The notes: generated by a model not told the origin, from the sequence alone. A stretch of DNA of 64,000 nucleotides from Globodera rostochiensis (GCA_018350325.1 JAEVLN010000004.1:2666001-2730000), one strand, 5' to 3'; numbered from the stretch's first letter, positions 36,300 through 52,249 are shown. Translations and numbers: made by a program.

Positions 36300-39092
36300 T
36301 TAAATCGTTCGATTCGCCAAAAAGTGTCCAAAGGCATATTCAATCTCTGCCGGGCGGCGTTGGGGCACCTAAAAATTCAAATTTTAGCAAATTTCCCTTT
36401 CAAAAAATTTTCTACCATATGTCCAGAGCCGCGCACTGTTGCAAAATGGACGAATAAATATATTTAAAAATTCCACTAAAATGTTACCGGTAATAAACGT
36501 AAATCCGTTGGCATATGCCGTTTTGAAGCCAGCAATTTGCCCATCAAAATGCCATGGTTTCTTCGCCGCGAGGCGCTAAAAATGGAATTTAAACTTTTTT
36601 TAAAAGTGCCATCGCCGAGGGGCGAATAAATTGGTGTTTTTTTGTGCTTCACTTTACCTTGAGGCCTAACATTTCGGAGAAGCGTTGGCCCAACATAAAG
36701 TTGCAGGCCATGTCCGTGTCCCCGTAAAAGAGCAGCACCCGCACATTGGCCCACAAAGCCTTCCACACGAAATGGGACATGTCGGCTACAAATGCATTTC
36801 CTTTTTTATTGACACGAATTGCCTGCCGCCCGCTTACTGTACTGCACTCTGTATTTGCGGCTGACCCGGTCACTGTAAAAGTTCATAATTTGTCGGCATT
36901 TTGCCACAAAAAGTGCACCACAACCTGCATTGGTCCCATGCGGTTACTGTAGTCGGAATGTGCAATGCTTTGCGTACTGTATAAGCACAGTAAAATTGAT
37001 GAAATTGCGTCAAATTTACACTTACCTTGGGGAATGTTGAGGTAGTCGACCAGTGGTCGGCCTGTTTTGTTTAATTACAGTTAGTTGGCGTTTATTCAAT
37101 TGCAAATTTAGGGGCATAATTTATTTAAATTAAATTAAATTGTTTATTTGTACCGTCCAAACAGCGAAGCAAATGTTGCATTTTGTCCCCGTTGGCATTC
37201 TGAATTTTTAAATCAAAAAGAAATTTCACTCGCATTACCTCAAAGCCTTCAAATTCGTTGTCATTGTCACTCGCCCACAAAACGGACTCATTCAAATGCA
37301 ATGATTTCGTCCTAAAAATGCCTCGCCTTATAATGTCCAATTTGCTTGAATGCGGCGCTAAAGAAAAAAGAATAAAAATTTAAATATAATTAAAAAGTGT
37401 AATTAATTTTATGTTTGAAGGAATGCCAGTGATTTTACAATAATAATTATTATTATTGAATCGGTGGCATTGTTTAAATTGTTCTAAAATGCACCGCAAT
37501 TCTGATAAAGATCGTATACGTTGAGGCCGCCCCTCCAGCAAAAATGGACAATTTTAGCCACCTAAAATAAGCTTGAGTTAATGTTAATTTAATTGAAATT
37601 TTGTGTTCATTTGTCTCCGGTTTTGTTCAACTCATTTGTCCGGCCGGACATTTGGTAACTCCAAATTTACAGTACCTTTTGCCGACAGTTTCCGTATTGA
37701 GTGCCCAAATCGCAAGTATCTTTGGAAATGTTAAATTTGGCACAATTTAATTATGCGTTAATAGTCCAATTACGCACGCACCGAGGCAACCTTGGCAACA
37801 TTCTTTTTCAATTTGTTGCCATTCCTTCTCCTCAACGAGCCCATGGCCATAGGCAAAACGTGCCAACGTGTCGGTGTCCAACGGCGCGTTCATGTACCCG
37901 TTGCCGATGGCCATTCCCTTTAAATATATTTTTATTAATTTTAAAAATTGTTTTAATAAAAATGATTTAAACGATAAATTAATAATAATATTTTATAAAA
38001 TGATTTGATTTAAATTGTCAGCACCTCCAGATTTATTGGAAATTGCGTTTGTCCGTCCACAATTTTTGCCACTAACATTGGCACGTAAACACCGGCATAC
38101 GACTCGCCGGTGATGAATGTCGGATTGACACGAAACAGTGGGAATTTGTTGAAGAACTGCTTGACCGCCTCGTAATTTTGTGCGGCCGTCTGCAATTAAA
38201 CATTTTCCAAAATATAATAATAAATCGGTTAAGCCCGGAAGGTACAGAATAAAAATGGTTGCTTTTGTTGTCCCAATTAGCCCCAATTACCGACCGAGTC
38301 GTCGTTGGACGCGTCCGGCTCCCCTCCATCGACGGAATGGGAAAAGCCGACCCCATCGGGCGATTCGATGTAAACAATCTGTCGAATTTGAGTGAATGGA
38401 TAAAAGAGGCGATTAAAAGCTCTGGCCAATCATCGGTTACCCAAAATATATGTAACAACAATTTAAACATTTTACATTATTTTTATCGGTTAAATAAACT
38501 TCAACAAAATGAGGCGCTTTCAGAAAGAAATTAGGCTTTTGAAACAAATGTATGCGGGCCCTGGATTTATTAACTCCCCCAAAAAACCTTACGGAAGCGT
38601 TTTTATTCCACGAATGCGGATTTTGACGCAAAGTTTTGCCGTCGGAATTGATCAAATACGGGCCCATCTCGTCCAGCAAGCCGGCCAAAGACGAACATCC
38701 GGGGCCCCCGTTGAACCAAAAAACCTTTTTAAAATTGAAACTTTTTTTGAAAAGCCTTGCGAAAACCGAACCAATGGGTCCTGGCACGGCTTATTCTGGG
38801 AGGTGACGAACCAATAATGGAAGTAATGTTTGTCCGTTGTTTTTAAAAAGCCTTTAAATCGAAAAATAAATAAACAAAATAATATTTTGAAAAGGTTTCA
38901 GTGCCATTGCCAACCCGAATAATGTTTGAAGTTGGGCCGAAAGGTAAGGCCCGGCAGCGCCGCTATTTCGTCTTGGCCCGCTGTTGTGAGGCGAGTGCAC
39001 AGTTCGGGCTCATCGACGGACGCAAAAACAATTTTTAACGAAAAAGACGACGAAAAAAGAAGTAAAAATGGTAATAAAATCAGTGGGACCAT
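36300..39092 (-). CDS. Serine carboxypeptidase, cathepsin A / lysosomal protective protein family (S10)
   Basis: Removes C-terminal residues from peptides, normally in lysosomes or as a secreted enzyme. The start at 39092 gives a signal peptide ([20 protein letters not shown]) followed by [20 protein letters not shown], the conserved mature N-terminus. Then come [31 protein letters not shown] (oxyanion region), [25 protein letters not shown] (catalytic Ser near 38105) and [16 protein letters not shown]. Downstream are [33 protein letters not shown] (catalytic Asp), and [13 protein letters not shown] (catalytic His near 36430). It ends about 20 residues later at TAA 36300. The Ser-Asp-His triad is complete and the length fits the family. 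Introns are short and numerous. It shares a 950-bp upstream region with the divergent EBAG9 gene. Lysosomal versus secreted location cannot be decided from sequence. Confidence 0.93.
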
Positions 39093-40042
39093 TTCACTTT
39101 TTGTTTTTATCGCTTAAAACATCAACAAAAAAAAAATACTATAATTTCAAAACTTAATAATTTAATTTAAAATTGACATTTTCGGGCATAGAAAGAAAGA
39201 AAAAGTCTTAAAATGGTTTCATAAATTCAATTCGATCGTTCGTTCGTTCGTTCATCTTTCTTATCAGAAGAACGGCGGAGCTGGTTGGTTGGTGGTGAGA
39301 AGAGTTACGCATTTTGTATTTATAATAATTTTAATTGGACCGCCGTTATCTAAATTCTTTTTTTATTATTATTTTATTGATAGTACGTATTTTTTGATCA
39401 TAAAATAATTTTAAAAAAATTTGGTTAACACTCAAAAATACTTTCGAAGCACAAAGTTCGAAGCTCAAAATGTGCGATTTTCACGAAGTTTGCAAAGCTT
39501 TTTATTTTAAGGGCCCTAATGGCCCCAATCGGTCGGTACCGGAGACAGATCCCGTTCCATTATTTTAAATTCTGCATTAACTTGGCATTATGTTATTGTT
39601 TAAAACAATTTAATTTTGCATTAACTTGGCACTTTGTGTTGCCGTTGCCAAAAATTTTATTAATTTTTTGAGCCTATTCAAGTCGCTTACAAATTAGCTT
39701 TATATTTTTGATGTATCCGAAAATAAAATATTTATTTTATTTAAAAATAATTTAATTTCTGTAAATTTAAATAAAATGCTTAAAGCAATTTTAAAAGCGA
39801 ATTTCAGAATTTGATTAACTTGCCATTCCAATGTAAATTTGTGTATTTTGCATATGTATGTACGCATAGCCAGCACCAGTGAATATAATAACAGGTTCGG
39901 ACTTCTAATACGGTATTTGCTCAGTTACTGTCACATTTTTTTGGCTTACAAAATTCTGTTAAATTCGTATACAGAAAATATGGCAATAGACAAATTAAAG
40001 TAATTTTTTTTAAATTTGTTTTTTTCAGAAAATTTGCGGCCA
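39093..40042. promoter_or_regulatory. AT-rich upstream region of divergent cathepsin A and EBAG9 genes
   Basis: About 950 bp, mostly A/T, with a GTTC microsatellite at 39237-39252. No TATA box stands out. A TTTTTTTCAG acceptor 15 bp before the EBAG9 ATG suggests either a 5' UTR intron or a spliced-leader site. Confidence 0.4.
40028..40029 (+). promoter_or_regulatory. Acceptor just upstream of EBAG9 ATG (possible SL trans-splice site)
   Basis: TTTGTTTTTTTCAG ends 13-15 bp before the start codon with no obvious upstream exon. In nematodes this arrangement commonly marks spliced-leader addition. Inference only. Confidence 0.35.
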
Positions 40043-42428
40043 ATGTCCCTCGGCCTTCCGATGCTTTTGTTAAGACGTCTTTTGTCTGTTCTTCTTGCAC
40101 TGTTCAGCACCGTGTACAAGCTGATCTCGTGCCGTTTCTTTCGGCGCCACGAAAATCGAATCGGCGAATTGCCTTTTGTCGTGCCGAGTGCAGAAAAGGC
40201 TCAAAATGCCACAGCTGCTGCTGGTGAGCTTAGATAAAAAATTGCTAAAATTCGTTGAGAATTGCTAATTAATTAGAAATGTTATAAAATCTTTTTGGTT
40301 TTATGCCAGTCCATTTTAGCTGGGGGGGGGGGGCTTTGTCCACTCCCCTGAGGGGAAGGCCAATGTTTTCAAAGTTGGCACAATTAGTAGATTGGGACAT
40401 TTGGAAGGCCTAATGTTTTCAAAGTTGGCACAATTAGTAGATTGGGACATTTGGAAGGCCTAATGTTTTCAAAGTTGGCACAATTAGTAGATTGGGACAT
40501 TTGGAAGGCCTAATGTTTTCAAAGTTGGCACAATTAGTAGATTGGGACATTTGGAAGGCCTAATGTTTTCAAAGTTGGCACAAGTTTTCAAAGTTGGCAC
40601 AATTAATAGATTGGGACATTTGGAAGGCCTAATGTTTTCAAAGTTGGCACAATTAGTAGATTGGGACATTTGGAAGGCCTAATGTTTTCAAAGTTGGCAC
40701 AATTAGTAGATTGGGACATTTGGAAGGCCTAATGTTTTCAAAGTTGGCACAATTAGTAGATTGGGACATTTGGAAGGCCTAATGTTTTCAAAGTTGGCAC
40801 AATTAGTAGATTGGGACATTTGGAAGGCCTAATGTTTTCAAAGTTGGCACAATTAGTAGATTGGGACATTTGGAAGGCCTAATGTTTTCAAAGTTGGCAC
40901 AATTAGTAGATTGGGACATTTGGAAGGCCTAATGTTTTCAAAGTTGGCACAATTAGTAGATTGGGACATTTGGAAGGCCCTAATGTTTTCAAAGTTGGCA
41001 CAATTAGTAGATTGGGACATTTGGAAGGCCTAATGTTTTCAAAGTTGGCACAATTAGTAGATTGGGACATTTGGAAGGCCTAATGTTTTCAAAGTTGGCA
41101 CAATTAGTAGATTGGGACATTTGGAAGGCCTAATGTTTTCAAAGTTGGCACAATTAGTAGATTGGGACATTTGGAAGGCCTAATGTTTTCAAAGTTGGCA
41201 CAATTAGTAGATTGGGACATTTGGAAGGCCTAATGTTTTCAAAGTTGGCACAATTAGTAGATTGGGACATTTGGAAGGCCTAATGTTTTCAAAGTTGGCA
41301 CAATTAGTAGATTGGGACATTTGGAAGGCCCTAATGTTTTCAAAGTTGGCACAATTAGTAGATTGGGACATTTGGAAGGCCCTAATGTTTTCAAAGTTGG
41401 CACAATTAGTAGATTGGGACATTTGGAAGGCCGAGCCGACAGCAGTGGCCGACCAAATTGCGGAATACCGACGACAAAAGCAAGAAGAAGCGGCCAAGAT
41501 GAGAGCAAAAAGGCCAAATCAGCGCCATTCGCCTCGGGCATCGCTTGAGGTTTTGACGGAAAGGAAAAAACCCCTAAAGGGAAAAACAAAATTGTTTGGT
41601 TGCAGCCCTCTTCACCACACGAGGCCGATTTGTTCACTGAACTTCAGCCCAATGTAAAAGCACCAAAAAAGGTCACTTAAAATTCCAAAAAATGTCCATT
41701 TTAAGAAGCCATTCATTTTAAATAATTATTGCAGCTTCTGCTGAGGCCTAAACAGTCCAAGCAGCGCAATTTGTTCGCCGTCCAACCCACTGAAAGCGGC
41801 TTCCCCGTTGAGGTTTGCATGTTTGCTGAAAAATTGATGCTTTATCTGCCTCAAAAATGCTTTTTTTTGGCATAAAACCGCCAAAAATGCCATTACAAAA
41901 ATATGAGCAAAAAGGAAAGCCTTAAAAAAGGCATTTCTCCGGAATTTTGTTCGTTCGGAATTTTAGGTGGGCCGTTTGGACGAACTTGGCGACTTGGACT
42001 TTGAGCAACCGACGAAAAGCAGCAGTTGGTTGGACGACGAAGTTGGCATTGTTCAATTCGCAAAGCTTTTCAAATTTGTTGGGCAAAAATTTCAGTTTTT
42101 CTGACGGCACTTATTGCAAAAAAAATCGTTTTGTTGACTTACAAGTACTATAATTAGTGTTTGATTGTATAAATAATTAGTGTTTGATTGTATAAATAAT
42201 TAGTGTTTGATTGCATTTAACTCCCAGGAATCGCTGGAACTTTGCCAAATTGACGCGGTCGAGCGGGAACAGCGGCGTTCGGAGCGCGAACGTCGCCACA
42301 AAGCCCGGCTGGCAGAACACGCGGCCGTGCTGCATCAGAAACAACTCCAGCAACAGCAGCAGCAACACAACCATTTGGCGGCGGCAACACCGACGGCTGG
42401 CAGCAACGAATGCCGTATTGAGATGTGA
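40043..42428 (+). CDS. EBAG9/RCAS1 homolog, single-pass Golgi-type membrane protein
   Basis: Homolog of EBAG9 (RCAS1), a small protein anchored in Golgi and vesicle membranes by its N-terminus that affects secretion and glycosylation. Exon 1 (40043-40223) encodes MLLLRRLLSVLLALFSTVYK, a short membrane anchor, then CRFFRRHENR. After a satellite-filled intron the chain resumes near 41443 (AVADQIAEYRRQKQEEAAK), then DLFTELQPNVKAPKK, LLLRPKQSKQRNLF, VGRLDELGDLDFEQP and a C-terminal basic coiled coil (AVEREQRRSERERRHKARL) with a poly-Gln end. ELGDLD and the final Arg/Glu-rich helix match the family closely. The start of exon 2 rests on phase (acceptor at 41441-41442); another acceptor exactly at the satellite edge gives a different, stop-containing frame. 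Identity is good from multiple collinear motifs, function by family only. Confidence 0.82.
40363..41432. repeat. 50-bp satellite, about 21 copies, in EBAG9 intron 1
   Basis: Unit GCCTAATGTTTTCAAAGTTG followed by GCACAATTAGTAGATTGGGA and CATTTGGAAG, repeated almost without change. A few copies carry one extra C and one copy is partially duplicated at 40578. The array ends about 10 bp before the coding exon. Confidence 0.96.
42145..42220. repeat. 23-bp tandem repeat, about 3 copies
   Basis: TAGTGTTTGATTGTATAAAT plus AAT repeats within the last EBAG9 intron, just before its final exon. Confidence 0.85.
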
Positions 42429-42466
42429 AGCAGCACTAACATATGATTTACCGAGCTTGTTTAGAC

Positions 42467-42697
42467 CAGGGCGTAATACCCCACACTCCGCGGGTACGTG
42501 TCCGGGTATCCGTCCAATTTTTGCCAAAGCCAAAATGCTTAATTTTTTGAATTTAAAAAGCATACCAAGCTCTCCAGAGACACCGAATACTCACGAATAC
42601 CCGTACCCGAACGCGTTACGACAGGGGGGGGGGGTATACCCAACCCGCAATTGTTCGACAATTGTCCGTACCCGCAGGCGGCGAGTATTGCGCCCTT
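42467..42697. mobile_element. 231-bp hAT-type MITE with near-perfect 8-bp target duplication
   Basis: Ends CAGGGCGTAATACCC and (complement) AAGGGCGCAATACTC are inverted repeats, extending inward to a shared CGGGTAC. They are flanked by GTTTAGAC (42459-42466) and GTTTAAAC (42698-42705), an 8-bp duplication with one mismatch. No coding capacity. It lies 39 bp after the EBAG9 stop. Confidence 0.75.
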
Positions 42698-43154
42698 GTT
42701 TAAACCACGTTCTGGGCATGTTTGGAAGCAAATCGTGGTCCAAAAGAAAGACCAGATCGATAAAACAACAATCGATTGAAACCAGACATAGACAGACGGA
42801 CATTTTGCATATTACCCGGCGTTCTTCTTCCATTAGCGGGACCGAAACTGAGACGGAAATTGTGTCCATGCAAATTATCAAAGTGTGCCAATTTTAAGGG
42901 ATTTGTCCATTTTGGCCTTCAGTTTTACATAAAATTTCGGTCCCGCCACAATTCTAACCTTTCTTTGATTGATTCGCCTCAGTTTTTGTTATTTTAAGAG
43001 AACGTCCGTTTACATATTGTCGTAAAAATGCGATTAAAAATATAAAAGGTGGCACATTTTGACTTTTCTGTTAGCTTTTGGTGGACAACTAAATTGGAGG
43101 GGAACCTAAACGATTGAGAAATCTGGATCTCGATAGATATTATAATGAGCAAAA

Positions 43155-43478
43155 TCATTTGGCATCATCACTTCTATAACTTGCTGGCAGTGCCGCAATT
43201 ACTATCCCTCCAACTCCTCGGACTGGTTGAACTCGTTCCTCCGTTTGTGGTTGGACTGCTTCTGCTACGCGCTTTGGTTGATGTTCCTCAATCGTTCGGC
43301 CTGCATAATCAACCATTCCCGCCGGTTGAACCGCTTCATTTGGTGCTCCTTTGAATTCCGACGTTTTAATTTGAACCGATTCTGCTCCTTCGGGAATGGC
43401 CGATTGGATAGGCGCCACAATAAGCACAATGCCAATAATGATGCAGCAGGTTGCTGTCAGCAACAGCGGACGGCACAT
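43155..43478 (-). CDS. Small secreted protein (107 aa), unknown
   Basis: Intronless frame starting at the ATG at 43478; an upstream in-frame ATG at 43517 would bury the signal peptide. Residues 1-27 form a strong signal peptide (LLLTATCCIIIGIVLIVAP core, cleavage probably after IQSA). The mature part of about 80 residues is polar, Glu/Gln/Val-rich (EAVQPQTEERVQP), with no cysteines and no domain recognised. A TTATAAAA box lies near 43600, about 120 bp upstream on the same strand. Small, cysteine-free secreted proteins are common among parasite effectors, but nothing here proves that role. Confidence 0.65.
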   Translation of the reverse strand: MCRPLLLTATCCIIIGIVLIVAPIQSAIPEGAESVQIKTSEFKGAPNEAVQPAGMVDYAGRTIEEHQPKRVAEAVQPQTEERVQPVRGVGGIVIAALPASYRSDDAK

Positions 43479-43598
43479 TTTGATCGGAATTATTGTGGTA
43501 GGGGCCGGCCGATGCAAATTTTCTTTGACAATTTTATGTTTTGATCAGAAAAAACTTTTCAATAATGGCGGTAAAGCAACACAATTCGAGACCACTTT

Positions 43599-43606
43599 TA
43601 TAACGA
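43599..43606 (-). promoter_or_regulatory. TATA-like box for the small secreted protein
   Basis: TTATAAAA on the minus strand about 120 bp upstream of the ATG at 43478. Matches a TATA consensus; activity is inferred. Confidence 0.4.
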
Positions 43607-44303
43607 CGAGCTCAGCTTGCACTTTTGTGCAGCGGGTCGCGCACTTCCCTCACATGACAGTGGCCGAGCCGTGGCCATTCGAGTGCTAAGCAAATATTGC
43701 CAAAGATTTCGACAAACTCTTCAAAATTCCCCCAAAATTAAATAATGTTCTGCATAATAAACTTAAAAGTTAGTGACTTTGAGAGAATTAATTAAATATA
43801 TCCATTTTTGTGAATAAAATAAACTTTTGCTTTTCTTTTTTTAATGAGTTAAAAATTAAAAGTTCGTTAACTAAATTCCGAATGATTCACTCATTTTCGA
43901 CACATCCAACCGATCGATCGATCGGTGGTAAAATGAGTCGCTAAAAAATTATTATAAAGGCCAAAAGAAATCAGCACACAGTCAACCGATGTCAACTAAC
44001 CATTCCGCTGCTGTCGGTTGTTGATGATCACGCAAAATGTCCCCGTCTGAACTGATCGAAACAGGTTTTTGTTCGATTTGCCCCCCCCCAAATGGAATTA
44101 TTGACAAGAGATTCTTCTAATTATTATGTTTTATCTTTCTTTCCAAGAAGCAAATACATTTTATAAATATTTTAATCTCTGTCAAAATTGCTTGGGACCG
44201 GAAATTTGGTCTGATTCCAGGAACACAGTTTTAGTCCATAAAATGCGTTCACTTTGTTAGCATTTGTTTCTCTAATAATATTTTATTTATTTATTATTAG
44301 TGT

Positions 44304-44338
<35 letters not shown>

Positions 44339-44393
44339 TTATTAGTGTTTATTTATTTATTTATTTATTATTAGTGTTTATTTATTTATTTAT
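43607..44393. other. Intergenic AT-rich region
   Basis: No gene signal. Contains CGATCGATCGATCGG at 43912-43926, a short C run near 44083 and the (TTTA)n block at 44282-44392. Confidence 0.5.
44282..44392. repeat. (TTTA)n microsatellite with TTAGTG interruptions
   Basis: Three TTTA runs separated by TTATTAGTG, giving a higher-order pattern of about 36-44 bp. Confidence 0.9.
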
Positions 44394-44749
44394 ATGGTGG
44401 ACAAAAGCCATGCGCCGTTCATCGCCATTTTGTTGACTCTCGTCACTGCGCTGCTCATTTTTATTGCGATTTCACGTTATTTGCTTGAACAATAATTAAA
44501 CTTTGAATGAATAAAAATATCAACTTTTGTTTGATAAATTTGAGCAAAATTCGATTTTCAATGGCTTTAATTACTTAATTACTATTTTGTAACACAATCA
44601 TCGGCAACATTTATATTAAAGGTCCGTCAGTGCATGTGCAAGAAAGCGTCAGAAAAGACGCGGCGGCGATTGGCGAAGTTTCATCGCAACCGCAAAACGG
44701 CTCGACAACGCTTATGAAGACAATCCGCCGAGTTGGAACAACAAAATGA
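44394..44749 (+). CDS. Possible small single-pass membrane protein
   Basis: Exon 1 starts at the ATG 44394 with a hydrophobic segment (FIAILLTLVTALLIFIAIS). It may read to its own stop at 44493 (33 aa), or splice at CAC|GTTATT to an acceptor (TATATTAAAG) near 44621. In the latter case it continues SVHVQESVRKDAAAIGEVSS to TGA 44747-44749, giving about 66 residues with a polar C-terminal tail. The second exon has coding-like composition. No homolog is recognised, and the start directly follows a microsatellite, so the 5' end is doubtful. Confidence 0.35.
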
Positions 44750-45244
44750 AAAATAATTGCCGAAAATGGCGACGGAGGCATTTGCATAATTTGTATAAAT
44801 ATTGGCACTTATATAGCCGAGAGGTTATTAGATAAAATGTATTGCTATGGAATGAAATCGAATTATAATTCACAAAAATATCGACAATCATCTGCGATTT
44901 GACTCCATGCACTTTTGCAGACGGGCGGGGGGTCGAGTTTTTTTCAAAATGCTCTTAAATTTGATCGGACAAGGCACACAAATTATCGTTGAAAGTTTAA
45001 AAAACTCAAAAAGTCCAATCTTTGTGCTTTTCTAATTTTGGCGATCGCACACCGGGAATTTCAAATTTAACGGACGGGAATCCCGTTCCCGCCGAACTCG
45101 CCTGAATAGTAATAGACTAGGCACTTTTGGTTTTTGATTCCGCAATTGCCCCGGAAGTCGTAACATCCGACGATAAAAGCTCTTAAATTTAAATTGGTTG
45201 ATTTTTAGTGCATTTTTAGAAAAGGTAAAGGGCCCCCCTCTACA
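44750..45244. other. Intergenic
   Basis: AT-rich, no feature recognised apart from a short G run near 44925. Confidence 0.5.
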
Positions 45245-46561
45245 ATGGCGGCACAAAGAAACGGCGCTGACGATGGAGTCACTTGGCGAATAGAATTTGG
45301 TGGTCCGGACCCCGGATTGCTAATTACTTTTTCGAGTCAAATTGCAGGTCATTGTCGATATTTAGTAAATTTTAATTGTCCCAAAATGCAATACCCAAAA
45401 TTAATGAATATTTCATTTAAACATTCAGCAACCAAACCGTAACATTGTCGATATTTAGTGAATTTTAATTGTCCCAAAATGCAATACCCAAAATTAATGA
45501 ATATTTCATTTAAACATTCAGCAACCAAACCGTAACATTGTCGATATTTAGTGAATTTTAATTGTCCCAAAATGCAATACCCAAAATTAATGAATATTTC
45601 ATTTAAACATTCAGCAACCAAACCGTAACATTGTCGATATTTAGTGAATTTTAATTGTCCCAAAATGCAATACCCAAAATTAATGAATATTTCATTTAAA
45701 CATTCAGCAACCAAACCGTAATATCGCTTTGTATTGAATATGTACCATAAGTAAACATTATTATATTATTGGCCACAAAGTTTTATAGCAGCAATTTATT
45801 ACATTACATACCCTAGGTGTTCGTTTTGTTCGTTTCCGTTTGTTTCAGTTTGAAAAATGGTTTTCAATAGTGAAAAGGAACACCTACACATAGGTATTTG
45901 TTGTTTTGTGTAGGGATCAAATCAAATACATTTCGACATTAATTAATTATTCCTTCAATTCGATTAAAAACAATAAAAATGGATGACAAGCAAATAAAGG
46001 TACATAAAAAATGGTGAAAGAGCGAAGTAATACAAATGTCGGCACTGTGATAAGGTGCAAAATGTACAATTAAGTGGGTGTATAAAAAGGGACAATAAAA
46101 TTGAAAGTGATTGGACATAAAAAAGGGAACGGAAAACAAAAGCCCATTATTTTGTATGAAAGACTATCGTTTTGGGGGGAGGGCGGGGGGAATTTCGCTG
46201 GAGGGGGAAAAAGAGAGCATCCGCACAAAATGCACGCAATGAATGCCCTTGTGAAAGCACTTTTGATGGTCGAGAGATTGCCATTGGAAGTGTTAGAAGA
46301 AGCCGCATTTTCAGTCCTCAAATTTGGCACAAAACTCCTTTTTTTGGGTGGAAGAAAACGCGGCCAATTAAAAAGGGGGGGGGGGGTAACGACGAGAAGA
46401 GAATGGACAAATGGACGTTATGTTTATGTTGTAAGGGCGACTTTTTTTGGTACGGAAGCACATTCAGCCCCACGGATTCGGCGACGGAGGCAACTCCGAC
46501 GGCTGCGCTACCGAAGACCGGCAATTTTAAAGGGATTTATTCATTCAATGCCATTTACTAA
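45245..46561 (+). CDS. Doubtful gene interrupted by a 93-bp satellite and a G-run
   Basis: A good-context ATG at 45245 encodes VTWRIEFGGPDPGLLITFSS and ends at a clean donor (GCAG|GTCATT, 45348). A coding-like stretch at about 46300-46561 (KFGTKLLFLGGRKRG, then after a 12-base G run DKWTLCLCCKGDFFWYGSTF and SPTDSATEATPTAALPKTG) reaches a stop 17 bp from the convergent NLK stop. The two halves of the second part are in different frames, joined only if the G run is off by one base. Family not recognised; it may be a pseudogene or a real gene with a sequencing error. Confidence 0.3.
45350..45722. repeat. 93-bp tandem repeat, 4 copies
   Basis: Unit begins CATTGTCGATATTTAGTGAA and ends CAACCAAACCGTAA. 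Four almost perfect copies sit directly after the donor at 45348. Period equals 31 codons. Confidence 0.95.
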
Positions 46562-46577
46562 TTAGAATTTCAAATAG

Positions 46578-50625
<4,048 letters not shown>

Positions 50626-50744
50626 CCCTAAATAATTTGAATTTTGCGTTATTTATTTTGTTTGTAAAGGATGTGAGTATAAAATGGGCTGATCTCTCGC
50701 TGAGCCCTTAAATGGGGCCGTGGGGCTTTTTGTGGTACTCATTT

Positions 50745-50960
50745 GGCCTAAACCATTTTAAAGATTAAATGGCCTAAACCATTTTAAAGCTTAAATGGCT
50801 TAAACCATTTTAAAGCTTAAATGGCCTAAACCATTTTAAAGATTAAATGGCCTAAACCATTTTAAAGCTTAAATGGCCTAAACCATTTTAAAGCTTAAAT
50901 GGCCTAAACCATTTTAAAGCTTAAAAGGCTTAAACCATTTTAAAGCTTAAATAGCCTAAC
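50745..50960. repeat. 26-bp tandem repeat, about 8 copies
   Basis: Unit TTAAATGGCCTAAACCATTT then TAAAGC, with small variations (GATTAAATGG, GCTTAAAAGG). AAATGG/CCATTT makes each unit partly self-complementary. Confidence 0.92.
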
Positions 50961-52249
50961 TTTTTTATAATTCTAAAATCTATCCCATTTTATGTGTTGG
51001 AATGGTAATGTTATAGAAAGAGCTCTACACATTTACCGACCGAAAAAAATATATTGCACATAAATTAAAAGCAAACAAAACTCTCCCAAACAGCTGATCG
51101 CAAATGGTAAAAATTTTGATGAATAAAAATGATTGATTTGTACAAACGAATTGATTAAAAGTTCAGTCCGTTCCCTATTATTATTATTCATCACACAAAT
51201 AACACAATAACTTTTGGGACAATAGGGCATTAAAGCCAAAAGAATTTGATTAAAATTATCGGTAAAGTCTTTCTTCATCAAATTCAAAAGAAGTTAATGT
51301 TTGTAAATATTTATTAATTTTAAAATTAATGTAAATAATAATATTTATTAATTTTAAGTTAAATTTATTGTAAGAGTCTTTTTATGGAGCAACGGACGAA
51401 AGAGAATATTTAGGACCTCTATAAAAAAGCGGCAAATGTCCTATAAAATGTGCTTGCTTTGCACTTCATAGTTGGGAAGCAAAGGACAAATTGGACAAAT
51501 CCTAAAATCGCATCCCCCCCCCGGGGGGATTAACCGATTAGCGTGCTGGAGGAACGCAGGAATCTTGGAACTACGCATGTGTGCCTAATTGTTTTGTGGG
51601 TTTGTTGTCTTCGCCGTCGCTTTGCATTGTGATTAAGCAAGCATAAGTCTCCGATATGGAAGGAGGTGAAGCCCAAAATGTATATTATTTATGTGTACGT
51701 ACACAACATATGGAGGAGAAGGGAAAGAGAAGGAACGGGGGGGGGGGAGAACCTGTTGGGAGAAGCGGAACCATCAATAGTTCAAATGCAATGGGAAACA
51801 ACGGACGGACGGACGCTGTGAGGCTAATAAATGAGCAAGCAGTTGCTCAAGAGTTTAATTCACAGACATGAACATGTACATGTACAGCTACAAAATCAGC
51901 AGAATGACTGCTTGAACTCTAAAAGTATGGACCCAAATACATATTTAGAGAGGAGCACAAATGTATCAATGTGCTGGCAGTGCTCGGGAAATTGCATTTT
52001 TTGATTAATTTGTAAGAGTGAGAAGATGTTTTTGTTGGTCGAGTCGCGGTAAATTTAAGTCTCGAGCATCGGTGTCCACACCACAACGGGCGTAATCCAT
52101 AAATATTCCTTCTCTCGCATTTTTAAAATTAGACGAGGTCAGTGTTGAGGAGGGGCAAGGAGATGAGGCGATGGCGGCGGGAGCAGGACAACGACTGCTG
52201 GCTGACTGCCCAGCAGCTCATCCATCCCTTCTCACCATCGCCCTGTTTC

